From: JBEKYD01 sp052148435
GTDB lineage: Bacteria > Acidobacteriota > Terriglobia > Bryobacterales > Bryobacteraceae
Assembly (NCBI GenBank): GCA_052148435.1
Contig: JBKQIF010000055.1
Coordinates: 19,015-83,014 of the forward strand
Direction of reading: 5' to 3'
DNA length: 64,000 bases
Made by a program: the position numbers and the translations under genes. Of the stretch, positions 18,576-27,031 are shown piece by piece; position 1 is the stretch's first letter, and every line of letters starts with the position of its first letter. The notes below the pieces were generated by a model. The model searched no databases. It saw only the letters and a list, made by a program, of their open reading frames with translations, and was not told the origin of the DNA.

Positions 18576-18997
18576 GCGGTTACCTGCTCGACACGAACTG
18601 CATCTCCGAGCTGGTCCGCCCTAAACCCGAGCCGCGCGTAATGGAATGGATGGAGGCGACGGACGAGGCCCTTTTTCATTTGAGCGTTCTGACGCTGGGC
18701 GAGATCCGGAAAGGTGTGGCGGGGTTGGCTCAAGGCAGACCGAGGACACGCCTGGAAGCGTGGATTGACGTGGAACTGCGGGCGCGCTTCTCGGGCCGAA
18801 TCTTGCCGGTTGACTCCGCCATCGCCGACCGCTGGGGATTTCTCGCGGCCGAAGCGAAACGCAAAGGGATCGTTTTGCCTATCATCGACGGCTTGCTGGC
18901 AGCGACCGCGATTCACCACAATCTTACGATCGTTTCACGCAATTCCAGGGACTTTACCGGCGCGCAGGTTGCGGTACTGAATCCCTGGGAATTGTAA
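18572..18997 (+). CDS. vapC: PIN-domain toxin (VapC/FitB-like ribonuclease)
   Basis: 141 residues starting with GTG inside the antitoxin stop region (GTGA). PIN-domain acidic residues are present: YLLDTNCISEL (first Asp), LGEIRKGV (Glu), VDSAIADRWGFL (Asp) and PIIDGLLAATAIHHNL (Asp). TIVSRNSRDF is the conserved C-terminal segment. VapC enzymes cut specific RNAs, usually tRNA or rRNA, and are held inactive by their antitoxin. The partner here is Phd-like, a pairing also known for FitAB-type systems. It converges with the Memo gene. Confidence 0.92.
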   Translation: MSGYLLDTNCISELVRPKPEPRVMEWMEATDEALFHLSVLTLGEIRKGVAGLAQGRPRTRLEAWIDVELRARFSGRILPVDSAIADRWGFLAAEAKRKGIVLPIIDGLLAATAIHHNLTIVSRNSRDFTGAQVAVLNPWEL

Positions 18998-19054
18998 GAT
19001 GCAGGCCAAAGGCCTACTCCACGAGCGTCAAAGAAATTGACTGGTAGTAGTAGA

Positions 19055-20293
19055 TCAGCGTCCAAACGCCATGCCGGCGAAACTCACCACGCTTTGTTCG
19101 TCGATGTTCCACTGTTCGTAGTGGAGCAGCTCGCCGCGCAGGCCGGGGACGGATTTCAGGAACGCGTAGAAGGGAGACGAGCCGCACCACTTCAGGTCGT
19201 CGCGGTTCTGCTGCACCAGGTCCCAGAATCCGGCCGCGTCGGCGGCGTTGATTCTGGCGATGCGTTCGGCATCGCGCTGGCGGACTTCCTGCATTTTGCC
19301 TTCGCCGGCGCGCGCCCGAAACCGGTCGGCATAACGCGCGCCCATGTGCGCCATGTCGACTCCCAGCACCCACAAGAGACGATCGCCTTCGCGATCCTGC
19401 AATTCGCCCAAGGCATCGCAAAAGGCCTTCACCTTGTCGTCATCTTCCGGTTTCCCGCCTCCCAGAATGCTGTGCGCGAACGGGCCGCACAGCACGGGCA
19501 CGATGCGGACGTTCGCCCCCAGCGCGTGCTGAAGGAACACAAGCTGCAATTCGATGGTGTGTTCGAACGAATGGCAGAAGTCTTCCATCTCGACAGAGTT
19601 TGCGGCGCGCTTCGCCAGCCAGTCGACTGAAGCGGTGTCGGTGACCGCTTCGCCCAACGGGGTGTGAAAGTTCTTACGGGTGAGACCGAAGCTTTGGGGC
19701 GCGCCGTAGTGAGAGGTGGCCAGGATTACGAAAGTGCGATCGCGATGTTCCGGCCGCAGCAAACCATAGGCGGCGCGGTAGCTCTGCCAACCGCCCGCCG
19801 GACTGACGTGGGGCGCGGCAATCGCAGCCAGATGGCCATCCCGGGACGAGCCGCCGGCGGCAAGACCGCCGGCGCTACCGGCTTCGGTCCAACCGGCCAG
19901 GGTTTGGCGCAGCGCCGCCGGATCGGCGGGGTAAGCGGTACCGGCATGGGCCGGCTTGCGCACCGCCCGCGCGGCGAACGCCTGGCGCTTCTCGCCGCGC
20001 ATTTTCGCAAAAGTCTCATCTTCCAGAAAGCCAGCCTGGCTGAGGCTCTGGCGGAAGTAATCCGCCACCTGGCCGGTATCCAGATCGCCGGTGAGCCGCA
20101 CCAGAGCGGAGCGCAAGTCCAAGTCCGTCTGGCGTCCATCGAAGCAGCGCAAACACTCGACCAGCAGCGGCGGCACTACCAGCATGGCATCGGAATAACG
20201 AAACGGGTCGCGCAGGAACAGACCCGGGTGTTCGGGCGAGGGCGAAGGAAAAAAATCGAGATCGTGCCGAAGGCGGGGCAATAACTGAGCCAA
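19055..20293 (-). CDS. Memo-like protein of the AmmeMemoRadiSam group, with N-terminal extension
   Basis: 412 residues. The N-terminal 110 residues (with PPLLVECLRCFDGRQTDLDL) form an extra domain. The Memo domain starts near AHAGTAYPADPAALRQTLAGW and includes APHVSPAGGWQSYRAAYG, ILATSHYGAP, FEHTIELQLVFLQHAL and VLGVDMAHMG. The His residues of these segments are the putative metal ligands of Memo proteins, relatives of class III extradiol dioxygenases. The usual radical-SAM and AMMECR1 partners are not beside it. It follows the beta-lactamase-fold hydrolase on the same strand. Biochemical role unknown. Confidence 0.88.
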   Translation of the reverse strand: MAQLLPRLRHDLDFFPSPSPEHPGLFLRDPFRYSDAMLVVPPLLVECLRCFDGRQTDLDLRSALVRLTGDLDTGQVADYFRQSLSQAGFLEDETFAKMRGEKRQAFAARAVRKPAHAGTAYPADPAALRQTLAGWTEAGSAGGLAAGGSSRDGHLAAIAAPHVSPAGGWQSYRAAYGLLRPEHRDRTFVILATSHYGAPQSFGLTRKNFHTPLGEAVTDTASVDWLAKRAANSVEMEDFCHSFEHTIELQLVFLQHALGANVRIVPVLCGPFAHSILGGGKPEDDDKVKAFCDALGELQDREGDRLLWVLGVDMAHMGARYADRFRARAGEGKMQEVRQRDAERIARINAADAAGFWDLVQQNRDDLKWCGSSPFYAFLKSVPGLRGELLHYEQWNIDEQSVVSFAGMAFGR

Positions 20294-20377
20294 ATGCTAT
20301 GTTAGCGCAGGCTTGCGCGCCAGAATGGCGTCCAGCGAAACCCCGGTCCGGCGCGCCTCGGGGGTTGGGCAGATCGC

Positions 20378-21937
20378 TCACAACTGCTCCTCGATCAGGA
20401 ACTGCTCGTATTTGCCATCGGCCAGCAGGTAGAGATTCAGGATCAGCGCCTGGCGCGCGAATTGGGCGCGATAGGAACGATGCGTCATGCCTCCGCGCAG
20501 GTTTTCGGAGATCGCCGTCACCGATTTCAGCTTGCCCAGCGGACTCAAGGATGCCTTGCAGTCGCGCAAGGCTACCTGGCTGAAATAGGTGTTGGCGTTG
20601 GCGCTGAACAAGGCGCGGTCGATGCGGCCTTTCCGCAAGCCCTCCAGAATGGCCTGAACCCGGCGCGTGTCGGTAGCGGACGGGGCCTTTTCGCCGGGCA
20701 CGAAAACCAGCGTCGCAATCTGCCGCGCGAGCGGAGCCACCATGTTGACCACGTCCTGGTTGGACAGCACGACGACCGCGCCCGCGCGCGTCGGCAACAC
20801 GGTATTGGAGGAAATGAAGCCGGATACTTCGCCGCCATGCTGCAGCACCGGAATGCCGGCGATTTCGCCCAGGCTCAAGCCCAGGGCGTAGTGGGTGGAG
20901 TCGCCGTTGGCAAGCTTCACTTCGCTGGTGAATTCCCGGTAGGAGCGATCCGACAGGATTTTCTTTTCCAGGAAGGCGATATCCCACTTGGCCAGGTCCG
21001 AAGGTGTCATGGCCAGTTCGCCGGCTGCAAAATACCAGCCCTCGGCCTCGCGCTTGACGGGCCGCGGCGGACCCACCGCGTAGCGCGTATAGGCCTGCGC
21101 ATCGGCGGTTTGCTCCGGTGGCCAATCGGACGCCGATTGCATCCCCAGCGGCTGAAAGATCTTCTCGCGCAGGAAGGTCACCAGCGGCTGGCCGGACACT
21201 TTCTCGCAGATCTTGCCGGCCAGCACGTAGTTGGTATTGCTGTACTGCCACTGGGTGCCGGGGTCGAAGTCGAGCGGCTTCCTGGCCCAACGGTCGAGCA
21301 CCGCCTGGGGGGTGGTGGGCCGCGTCCAATCGGGAATGATGTAGTCCTGCGGGGCGTAATCTTCATAGCCCGAAGTATGCGAGAGGAGTTGGCGGATGGT
21401 GATTTCTCCGGCGCGCGTCAGATCGGGAAAATACTTGGCCACGCGGTCGTCGAGCGACAACTTGCCCTGCTCTTGAAGCAGCAGCAGCGCCGCCGCGGTG
21501 AATTGTTTCGAGATCGAACCCACGGCATAGCGGGTGTTGACATCGGCGGGCCTTTTGGCGGACAGATCGGCGGTGCCGAAGGCTTTGGCGTAGAAGAGTT
21601 TTCCGTCTTTCACGACGGCCACGGAGACGCTCGGCGCGCCGGCTTTGGCGAGCGCCGAGGAAATTTTCTCGTCGAGCTTCTTATCGAGATCGACGGGCGC
21701 CTGGGGCCACAGCGGGGGCGAGGCTAGGGCGAGAACCAATGGGAGGAACAGGCCGTGGCGCACGCACTTTTGCGTGCCGCGTCGAGTCTCTACTCGACGC
21801 CTCTCGGGGGCGGGACTCCGCTTCGACGCAGTGTCGCGACTGCAAAAACGTGTCGAGACGAGTCTCGACACGGCACGCAGGAGTGCGTGCGCCACGGGGG
21901 GCTTCCACTGAGAAATGCTCGGTAGATCGCGGCTCAT
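20378..21937 (-). CDS. Beta-lactamase-fold serine hydrolase, with a repeat inserted in its N-terminus
   Basis: 519 residues from the ATG at 21937, which has AAGGAG seven bases upstream. The class C beta-lactamase/DD-peptidase motifs are present: SxxK as SISKQF, YxN as YSNTNY and HxG as QHGGE. Residues about 15-61 are encoded by a 141-bp palindromic repeat that stays in frame. Without it, the start MSRDLPSISQWKPP runs straight into GLFLPLVLALASPPLWPQA, a good Sec signal peptide. A GTG at 21763 would give a 461-residue form beginning directly at that signal. It lies 14 bases after thiL on the same strand. Such proteins may be esterases or peptidases; the substrate is unknown. Confidence 0.85.
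   Translation of the reverse strand: MSRDLPSISQWKPPVAHALLRAVSRLVSTRFCSRDTASKRSPAPERRRVETRRGTQKCVRHGLFLPLVLALASPPLWPQAPVDLDKKLDEKISSALAKAGAPSVSVAVVKDGKLFYAKAFGTADLSAKRPADVNTRYAVGSISKQFTAAALLLLQEQGKLSLDDRVAKYFPDLTRAGEITIRQLLSHTSGYEDYAPQDYIIPDWTRPTTPQAVLDRWARKPLDFDPGTQWQYSNTNYVLAGKICEKVSGQPLVTFLREKIFQPLGMQSASDWPPEQTADAQAYTRYAVGPPRPVKREAEGWYFAAGELAMTPSDLAKWDIAFLEKKILSDRSYREFTSEVKLANGDSTHYALGLSLGEIAGIPVLQHGGEVSGFISSNTVLPTRAGAVVVLSNQDVVNMVAPLARQIATLVFVPGEKAPSATDTRRVQAILEGLRKGRIDRALFSANANTYFSQVALRDCKASLSPLGKLKSVTAISENLRGGMTHRSYRAQFARQALILNLYLLADGKYEQFLIEEQL
21755..21895. repeat. 141-bp palindromic repeat element inside a coding gene
   Basis: The ends are a perfect 13-bp inverted repeat: GTGGCGCACGCAC at 21755-21767 and GTGCGTGCGCCAC at 21883-21895. 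Each end continues into its own small hairpin (GCACGC...GCGTGC), and inner arms contain GTCGAGTCTCTACTCGAC and GTGTCGAGACGAGTCTCGACAC. The length is 47 codons exactly. The outer GTGGC/GCCAC matches the shorter repeats at 7503 and 28467. Confidence 0.85.
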
Positions 21938-21951
21938 CGAAGTTCTCCTTT

Positions 21952-22881
21952 TCATCGGGCGCGGAAATGGTCGTAACCCAGCGGCTCGAGGGGCGCACCG
22001 TCGAGCAGCACCGTGCCCGCGCGTCCTTTGCGCAGGATACCAATTTGGGTCAGCGGCACGCCCTGGCAGGCGCGCGGCACTTCGGTCGCGGGCGGCACGG
22101 CGAACAGCAGTTCGTAATCCTCGCCGCCGTGGAGGGCCTGTGCCGGAGTGGCTCCCGGGAACGAGGGTGGAGCGGCGATTTCGGCGGCCAGCTTCGATTC
22201 CAAACACAAACGGCGCAGGTCGAGCGAGAGGCCGTCGCTCAGATCCATGGCCGCGGTCGCACCCAGGCGGAGCAGGAACTGGCCGAGCGCGATTCTGGGC
22301 TCGGGCCGCAGATGCCGCATCCGGGCAGCGCCGCCATGCCCGGCCAGGCCCAGCGCCGAACCCCCCAGGCGGCCCGAAACGTAGAGCCGGTCGCCGGCCC
22401 GCGCGCCGGAACGGAGCAGCGCTTTGCCGCGCTCGACCGCGCCGCAGACTACGACATCGACAGCCAATCTGGCGGCATGCCCCAGGTCGCCGCCGGCCAG
22501 AACCGCGCCCTCGGTTCGAGCCAGCGCCAGCAAGCCGCCGTAGAAGCCGCGCAACCAGCGCGCGTCGCACCAGGGCGCCACCGCCAGGGACAGCAGGACA
22601 AAGCGCGGTGTGCCGCCCATGGCGGCGATGTCGCTCAAGCCCCGGGCCAGAGCCTTCCAGCCCACCTCGCGGGCCGTGTGGGTAGAGCGGCGAAAGTGTA
22701 CGTTCTCGATCAGCAGATCGGTGGTGAACAGCAGGTCTTCGGCGGCGCCGCGCGGACGGAAGACGGCGCAGTCGTCGCCGATGCCCACGATCGTTTCGCT
22801 TCCGCGCGGCAGCTTCACCCGCCGCCGGACCGCATCCAGCCAATCCGATTCGCTCCGCGCCGCCGACCGATGCTTGACCAT
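21952..22881 (-). CDS. thiL: Thiamine-monophosphate kinase
   Basis: 309 residues, normal for ThiL. It phosphorylates thiamine monophosphate to thiamine diphosphate with ATP and Mg2+, the last step of thiamine synthesis. Recognisable segments: GIGDDCAVF, the metal-binding LLFTTDLLIENVHF, SDIAAMGGTPRFVLLSLA, VLAGGDLG, DRLYVSGRLGGS, AMDLSDGLSLDL and HGGEDYELLF. The overlapping ATG at its stop may be an alternative start of the hydrolase gene that follows. Confidence 0.96.
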   Translation of the reverse strand: MVKHRSAARSESDWLDAVRRRVKLPRGSETIVGIGDDCAVFRPRGAAEDLLFTTDLLIENVHFRRSTHTAREVGWKALARGLSDIAAMGGTPRFVLLSLAVAPWCDARWLRGFYGGLLALARTEGAVLAGGDLGHAARLAVDVVVCGAVERGKALLRSGARAGDRLYVSGRLGGSALGLAGHGGAARMRHLRPEPRIALGQFLLRLGATAAMDLSDGLSLDLRRLCLESKLAAEIAAPPSFPGATPAQALHGGEDYELLFAVPPATEVPRACQGVPLTQIGILRKGRAGTVLLDGAPLEPLGYDHFRAR

Positions 22882-23028
22882 AGGTTTGCCTTCTGAGAGA
22901 ATACCCTACGCAGTTGCAATTAGGATGTTTTGCCGCGCTTCGAAAGGTCTTGGCAAGCCCGAGAAAGTCGGCTTTCCTGGTCTGAAGAATTCCCCAGAGC
23001 ACGACAAACAGGATTGAGGAGAGTTGTA

Positions 23029-23232
23029 GTGAGGGAAAAAGGTACCGTGAAGTGGTTCAACGCCGCCAAAGGCTACGGTTTCATTCAGCGAGCCGGCGGC
23101 GACGACGTCTTTGTCCACTTTTCCGCGATTCAATCGTCGGGCTACCGCAGCCTGGATGAGGGTTCGGAAGTGGAGTTCGAAGTAAAGCAGGGGCCCAAGG
23201 GCCTGCAGGCCGAAAACGTATCGAGGGTCTGA
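23029..23232 (+). CDS. CspA-family cold-shock protein
   Basis: 67 residues starting with GTG, preceded by GAGGAGA. The single cold-shock OB-fold carries RNP1 (KGYGFIQ) and RNP2 (DVFVHFSAI), ending in GLQAENV. Such proteins bind single-stranded RNA or DNA and melt structure in mRNAs. It is divergent from thiL; the 147 bases between hold its 5' untranslated region, which may be structured, but no specific element was assigned. Confidence 0.96.
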   Translation: MREKGTVKWFNAAKGYGFIQRAGGDDVFVHFSAIQSSGYRSLDEGSEVEFEVKQGPKGLQAENVSRV

Positions 23233-23256
23233 CGGAGCGTTCAGAACCGCCTTTAG

Positions 23257-23278
23257 GAGGGCTCCGCGGCGGGCCCTC
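23257..23278 (+). terminator. Hairpin after the cold-shock gene
   Basis: GAGGGC at 23257-23262 pairs with GCCCTC at 23273-23278 around a 10-base loop, 25 bases after the stop codon. No T-tract follows, so termination by this hairpin alone is doubtful. Confidence 0.35.
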
Positions 23279-23373
23279 TGCAAACCACCGCTCGACTTCA
23301 AACTATAAGCAACGGGACTAAAAGGCGAAGCTCGATTTGCGACTTGCCGCGCCTCGCCAGCGCGCGCCCGCCC

Positions 23374-23406
23374 GACAGACGACAAAATGCGATCGTCCGT
23401 CCCACC
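23374..23406. repeat. 33-bp dispersed repeat, copy A
   Basis: Begins GACAGACGAC and continues through GCGATCGTCC to CCCACC. It matches copy B at 25181-25213 at 29 of 33 positions by eye. It lies 20 bases upstream of the alpha/beta hydrolase ATG. The internal GACGA/TCGTC could pair as a small hairpin. Confidence 0.7.
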
Positions 23407-23426
23407 TTCGGCGTTATCATCGGCTC

Positions 23427-24587
23427 ATGACCCGACGCGATCTTGGTAAGCTCGCCATGGCCAGCGCCGTGGCCGTTGAAACCGCGGCGGCCGCCGATAC
23501 TTCCCCCTATACGGGCGCGCTCGACGGCTTCGAAAACAAAATCGATCCGTCCAGCTTCGACCCGGTGCTTTACACCCAAAACCTGCACGATGCCGCGCCT
23601 TTGCGGATGACTTTTCAGGCAACCTCGCGCGCGCGGGCCGAAGCCTGGCAGAAAGAGCTGCGCGAGAAAATCGCCGAGCTTGTGGGCGGTTTCCCCTCCC
23701 AGCGTACGCCCCTTCAGGCGCAGACCCTGGAAGTGAAAGAATACCCGGGCTACCGGCGCGAGAAGTTCATCTTCCAAAGCCGTCCCGGAGTGGAGGTGCT
23801 GGGATACCTGGTGACGCCCACCGCCGGCCGCGCTCCCCATCCCGCGGTGATCGCCATCCCCGGTCACGGCCGCGGTGTGGACGACATCGTGGGGATTGAC
23901 GACCATGGCCGCGACGGCACCGAGCGCGTCGGCTACGCCTACGATTACGCCTTGCAGATTGCCGAGCACGGAATGGCGGCGGTGGCCATCGAGCCCATGG
24001 CTTTCGGTTGCCGGCGCGACCCGGTCACCAGGTCGAGCGGGCTCTCCGCCACCGCCTGCCAGCCGGCAGCGGGCTCGGCGCTGCTGCTGGGGCAGACCAT
24101 GATCGGCTGGCGCGTCTATGACACCATGCGCGCCATCGATTGGATCGCTACCCGGCCGGAGCTCGATAGCAGCCGCATCGGCTGTCTGGGCTGCTCGGGC
24201 GGGGGGACTTGCACGCTGTTTGCCGCCGCGCTCGATTCGCGCATTCGCGCCGCCCTGGTTTCGAGCTACCTGAATACGTTCCGCGAAAGCATTATGCGGG
24301 TGTCGCACTGCATCGATAACTATGTTCCGGGCATCTTGAATTGGGCGGAAATGTACGACGTGGCCGGCTTGATCGCGCCGCGCCCGCTGTTTGCCGAATC
24401 CGGCCTGCGCGATCCCATTTTCCCCACCGCGGCCGCGCGCGAGAGCTTCGCCCGGGTTCAGAAAGTGTACGCCGTGTTCGGCGCGGAAGACCAGGTGGGA
24501 CTGGAAGTTTTCGATGGCCCGCACAGTTTCCACGGCAAGCGGGGATTGCCGTTTCTGGCCGGTCACCTGGGCGTCGAAGCGCAGTAA
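23427..24587 (+). CDS. Tat-exported alpha/beta hydrolase (acetyl-xylan-esterase-like)
   Basis: 386 residues from ATG 23427, placed at the Tat-like signal MTRRDLGKLAMASAVAV. The hydrolase fold shows HPAVIAIPGHGRGVDD (oxyanion region), then the nucleophile elbow GCLGCSGGGTCTLFAA with Ser inside GCSGG, an Asp region near SGLRDPIFP, and the catalytic His in DGPHSFHGK. This arrangement fits the acetyl-xylan-esterase/dienelactone-hydrolase-like group found near carbohydrate genes in Acidobacteria. The reaction on a particular ester is inference. Its 3' end overlaps the convergent gene by 25 bases. Confidence 0.85.
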   Translation: MTRRDLGKLAMASAVAVETAAAADTSPYTGALDGFENKIDPSSFDPVLYTQNLHDAAPLRMTFQATSRARAEAWQKELREKIAELVGGFPSQRTPLQAQTLEVKEYPGYRREKFIFQSRPGVEVLGYLVTPTAGRAPHPAVIAIPGHGRGVDDIVGIDDHGRDGTERVGYAYDYALQIAEHGMAAVAIEPMAFGCRRDPVTRSSGLSATACQPAAGSALLLGQTMIGWRVYDTMRAIDWIATRPELDSSRIGCLGCSGGGTCTLFAAALDSRIRAALVSSYLNTFRESIMRVSHCIDNYVPGILNWAEMYDVAGLIAPRPLFAESGLRDPIFPTAAARESFARVQKVYAVFGAEDQVGLEVFDGPHSFHGKRGLPFLAGHLGVEAQ

Positions 24588-25099
24588 TCGAACAGCAGTT
24601 GCCACTCGGCGCGCTGAACTTCGAGCGCCTGCCGCTCCATGGCCGAGCCGGTTTGGTTCCGCGCCTTTTCGCAGAAGCCGATGAAGGCGATCGGGTCCCA
24701 CTCCGGGCCGAACTCGACGCCGATCCGGGCCGCCGCGGCGCGCAAGGCCGGAAAAATCGCGTGCCGGCCGGTCTGCCGGAACCAGTATCCGGAATTCGAG
24801 GCGTCCGGTTCCTGGCGGTGCACGATGGCGTGCCAGTAGCTGCCCTCCGCGCCGTGGATGTCCTGGGCGACCCGGTGGGCGTCCTCCCAACAGGAAAAAT
24901 ACAGGAAGAGCCCGGCCAGAGCGGCCTCGGGAGCGCGCGCGCCGCCGAACACCTCGCCGGCCTTCCATTGCCGCAATCGCCGCCGGACCTCTTCGGACGA
25001 ACACGACGGCGCGGCCAGCGGCATCAGGCGGTTGCCGTTACCATCGAGGATCAGCAGCGCCTCCACGGTTTCACCGTAACGTGAGGAATCGAACGCCAT
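24563..25099 (-). CDS. Conserved hypothetical protein
   Basis: 178 residues, not recognised as a named family. It is Trp- and Ala-rich with HRVAQDIHGAEGSYWHAIVHRQEPDASN in its middle; the His and Glu residues there could bind a metal, which is a guess. It lacks a signal peptide and membrane segments, so a cytoplasmic location is likely. The codon use resembles its neighbours. It converges with the hydrolase and overlaps its last 25 bases. The start at 25099 is the first ATG. Confidence 0.65.
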   Translation of the reverse strand: MAFDSSRYGETVEALLILDGNGNRLMPLAAPSCSSEEVRRRLRQWKAGEVFGGARAPEAALAGLFLYFSCWEDAHRVAQDIHGAEGSYWHAIVHRQEPDASNSGYWFRQTGRHAIFPALRAAAARIGVEFGPEWDPIAFIGFCEKARNQTGSAMERQALEVQRAEWQLLFDYCASTPR

Positions 25100-25180
25100 A
25101 GCTTCCGTCTGCGTTAGAGTTTACAACAAAGTGGACAAACCATCGCCTTCGCGGCCTGCCATGGCTCCCTCCAGGCGCTT

Positions 25181-25213
25181 GACAGACGACGAAAGGCGAT
25201 CGTCCACCCCACC
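25181..25213. repeat. 33-bp dispersed repeat, copy B
   Basis: Second copy of the element at 23374-23406, in the same orientation, 74 bases before the aroDE start. It differs from copy A at four positions by eye. Confidence 0.7.
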
Positions 25214-25286
25214 CGGCCCGGGGGGTCGGGTAAATTCCGGCGGGCGGCCCGCCGCCGGTATGATATTCTGGAGATCCCTACGTACG

Positions 25287-26792
25287 ATGCCGCCAAACAG
25301 GACGCTCCCGCGCATTTGCATTGCGCTGGGTCTGCCCGATGTTCCAAACTTGTTAGCCCACGCCCGGCGCGAAGCTGAGGCCGGCGAGACCTTCCTCGAG
25401 TTCCGTCTGGACTTCCTGGATGCGCCGGCGGCGGGCGCGGCCGCCATCGCCGACTTCCTGCGCGACTTCCCGGATACTTGTATCCTCGCCACCTGCCGCC
25501 GCCATCAGAATCATGGCAGATTCAACGGCAGCATCGAGGAACAGCTCGCCATTCTGGAGCAGGCGATCGGTTCGGGCGCCCAGGCCATCGACGTGGAAAT
25601 CGAAACCGCGGAGGCTTGCGAGGAGCGCGTGTCGCAGTTCCGCAGCAGCGCGCTGGTGGTGGTGTCGTATCACAACTTCGAGGCCACGCCGCCCATGGAT
25701 ACCGTGGCCGGCCGCGTGCTCGGCGTGCGCGCCGACGTGTATAAGCTGGTCACCACCGCGCGCAAACCCTCCGACAACGTTCGGGTTCTGGCGGCGGCGC
25801 GCGGCCTCCCGCGGCAGAAACTGGTCGTGCTGGCCATGGGCGACCTGGGATTTCCCACCCGCGTGCTGTCGCCCGTGTTCGGCGGCTGTTTTACGTATGC
25901 CGCGCCCATGGCGATCGAAGGCACGGCTCCCGGGCAAGCCACCGCGCGCGTGTTACGCTCCGTCTATCACGTCGAGAAACTCGCCCGGAGCGCCAAGATC
26001 TACGGCGTGATCGCCGACCCCATCCGCCATTCCATTTCTCCCGCCGTCCTGAACCGCGCCTTTCAGTCGCGCCGAATCGATGCCGTCTACCTCCCGTTTC
26101 TGGTCACGCCCACCTATCTGCGCGATTTCTTTTCGCTGGCGTCCAAACTCCCCGTGGCCGGTTTCAGCGTCACCATTCCGCACAAGCAGAAGATCATCCG
26201 GTACCTGGACGCGGTCGAGCCGCTGGCCAAACGCATCGGCGCGGTGAACACGGTATGGCGCAAGGCCGGCAAGTGGCGTGGCGCCAATACCGACGTAGCG
26301 GGCATCACGCTTCCCCTGGCGCGCGTACTGCGCCTGGCCAAGTCCTCGGTGCTGGTGGTGGGAAACGGCGGCGCGGCGCGCGGTGCGGCCTTTGCGCTGT
26401 CCGATGCCGGGGCCAGGCTCGCCATCACCGGACGCAACCCCGACCGGGTGCGGGCCCTGGCCAAGATCTGTGCCGCCGAACCATTGCTGCGCGAACAGTT
26501 GAACGGCCGCAAATTCGATGTGGTGGTACATGCCACGCCGCTCGGCATGTTCCCGCACGTCGACGAATGTTTCTTTGACGGCGCGATCCCCGGCGAAGTG
26601 GTTTTCGACATGGTCTACAATCCTATGGAGACGGTTCTGTTGAAGCATGCGCGCGAACAGGGTAAGGCGGTGATACCCGGTGTGGAGATGTTCGTGGAGC
26701 AGGCGGTGCGCCAGTTCGAGTTGTGGACCGGCGAAACGGCTCCCCGCCAGGCCATGCTCAAAGCCGCCATGGAGGCACTGGAGCACAAATGA
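25287..26792 (+). CDS. aroDE: Bifunctional type I 3-dehydroquinate dehydratase / shikimate dehydrogenase
   Basis: 501 residues catalysing two consecutive steps of the shikimate pathway. The first 220 residues are type I dehydroquinase: EFRLDFLD, the catalytic His in VVSYHNFE and the Schiff-base Lys in VYKLVTTARK. Residues from about 232 are shikimate dehydrogenase: VIADPIRHSISPAVLNRAF, SVTIPHKQ with the catalytic Lys, GAVNTVWR, GANTDVAGI and the NADP loop VVGNGGAARGAA. The fused order is as in plants and some bacteria such as Acidobacteria. I chose ATG 25287 because it begins the dehydroquinase domain; earlier in-frame starts exist. Its stop overlaps the next start (ATGA). Confidence 0.95.
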   Translation: MPPNRTLPRICIALGLPDVPNLLAHARREAEAGETFLEFRLDFLDAPAAGAAAIADFLRDFPDTCILATCRRHQNHGRFNGSIEEQLAILEQAIGSGAQAIDVEIETAEACEERVSQFRSSALVVVSYHNFEATPPMDTVAGRVLGVRADVYKLVTTARKPSDNVRVLAAARGLPRQKLVVLAMGDLGFPTRVLSPVFGGCFTYAAPMAIEGTAPGQATARVLRSVYHVEKLARSAKIYGVIADPIRHSISPAVLNRAFQSRRIDAVYLPFLVTPTYLRDFFSLASKLPVAGFSVTIPHKQKIIRYLDAVEPLAKRIGAVNTVWRKAGKWRGANTDVAGITLPLARVLRLAKSSVLVVGNGGAARGAAFALSDAGARLAITGRNPDRVRALAKICAAEPLLREQLNGRKFDVVVHATPLGMFPHVDECFFDGAIPGEVVFDMVYNPMETVLLKHAREQGKAVIPGVEMFVEQAVRQFELWTGETAPRQAMLKAAMEALEHK

Positions 26793-27025
26793 CCGGTTCC
26801 TCTCGCGGCGCGAAATTCACCCGCCGGAAATGGGCGGCTGCCCTGGCTCCCGCCGTCCTGTCTTCCGCCCTGCGGGCCCAAAATCCCGCTCCTTCCGCCG
26901 ATTCCCCGGCCGGCCCCGGCGAAGAGTTGCGCATCGCGCGCGAACGGATCCGCAACAATGCCGACGCCTTGGCTAAAGTCAAGCTCCCCATGGCCACCGA
27001 ACCGGCATTCTGGTTCAAGGTCTGA
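26789..27025 (+). CDS. Small Tat-signal hypothetical protein coupled to the amidase
   Basis: 78 residues. The ATG overlaps the aroDE stop by 4 bases, and the stop is 6 bases before the amidase start, so the three genes are probably cotranscribed. RRKWAAALAPAVLSSALRAQ is a twin-arginine-like signal ending in an Ala cleavage site. The short mature part is Pro/Ala-rich, then helical (EELRIARERIRNNADAL), with no recognised domain. It could be a periplasmic partner of the amidase; that is inference from position only. Confidence 0.7.
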   Translation: MTGSSRGAKFTRRKWAAALAPAVLSSALRAQNPAPSADSPAGPGEELRIARERIRNNADALAKVKLPMATEPAFWFKV

Positions 27026-27031
27026 CGCGCT

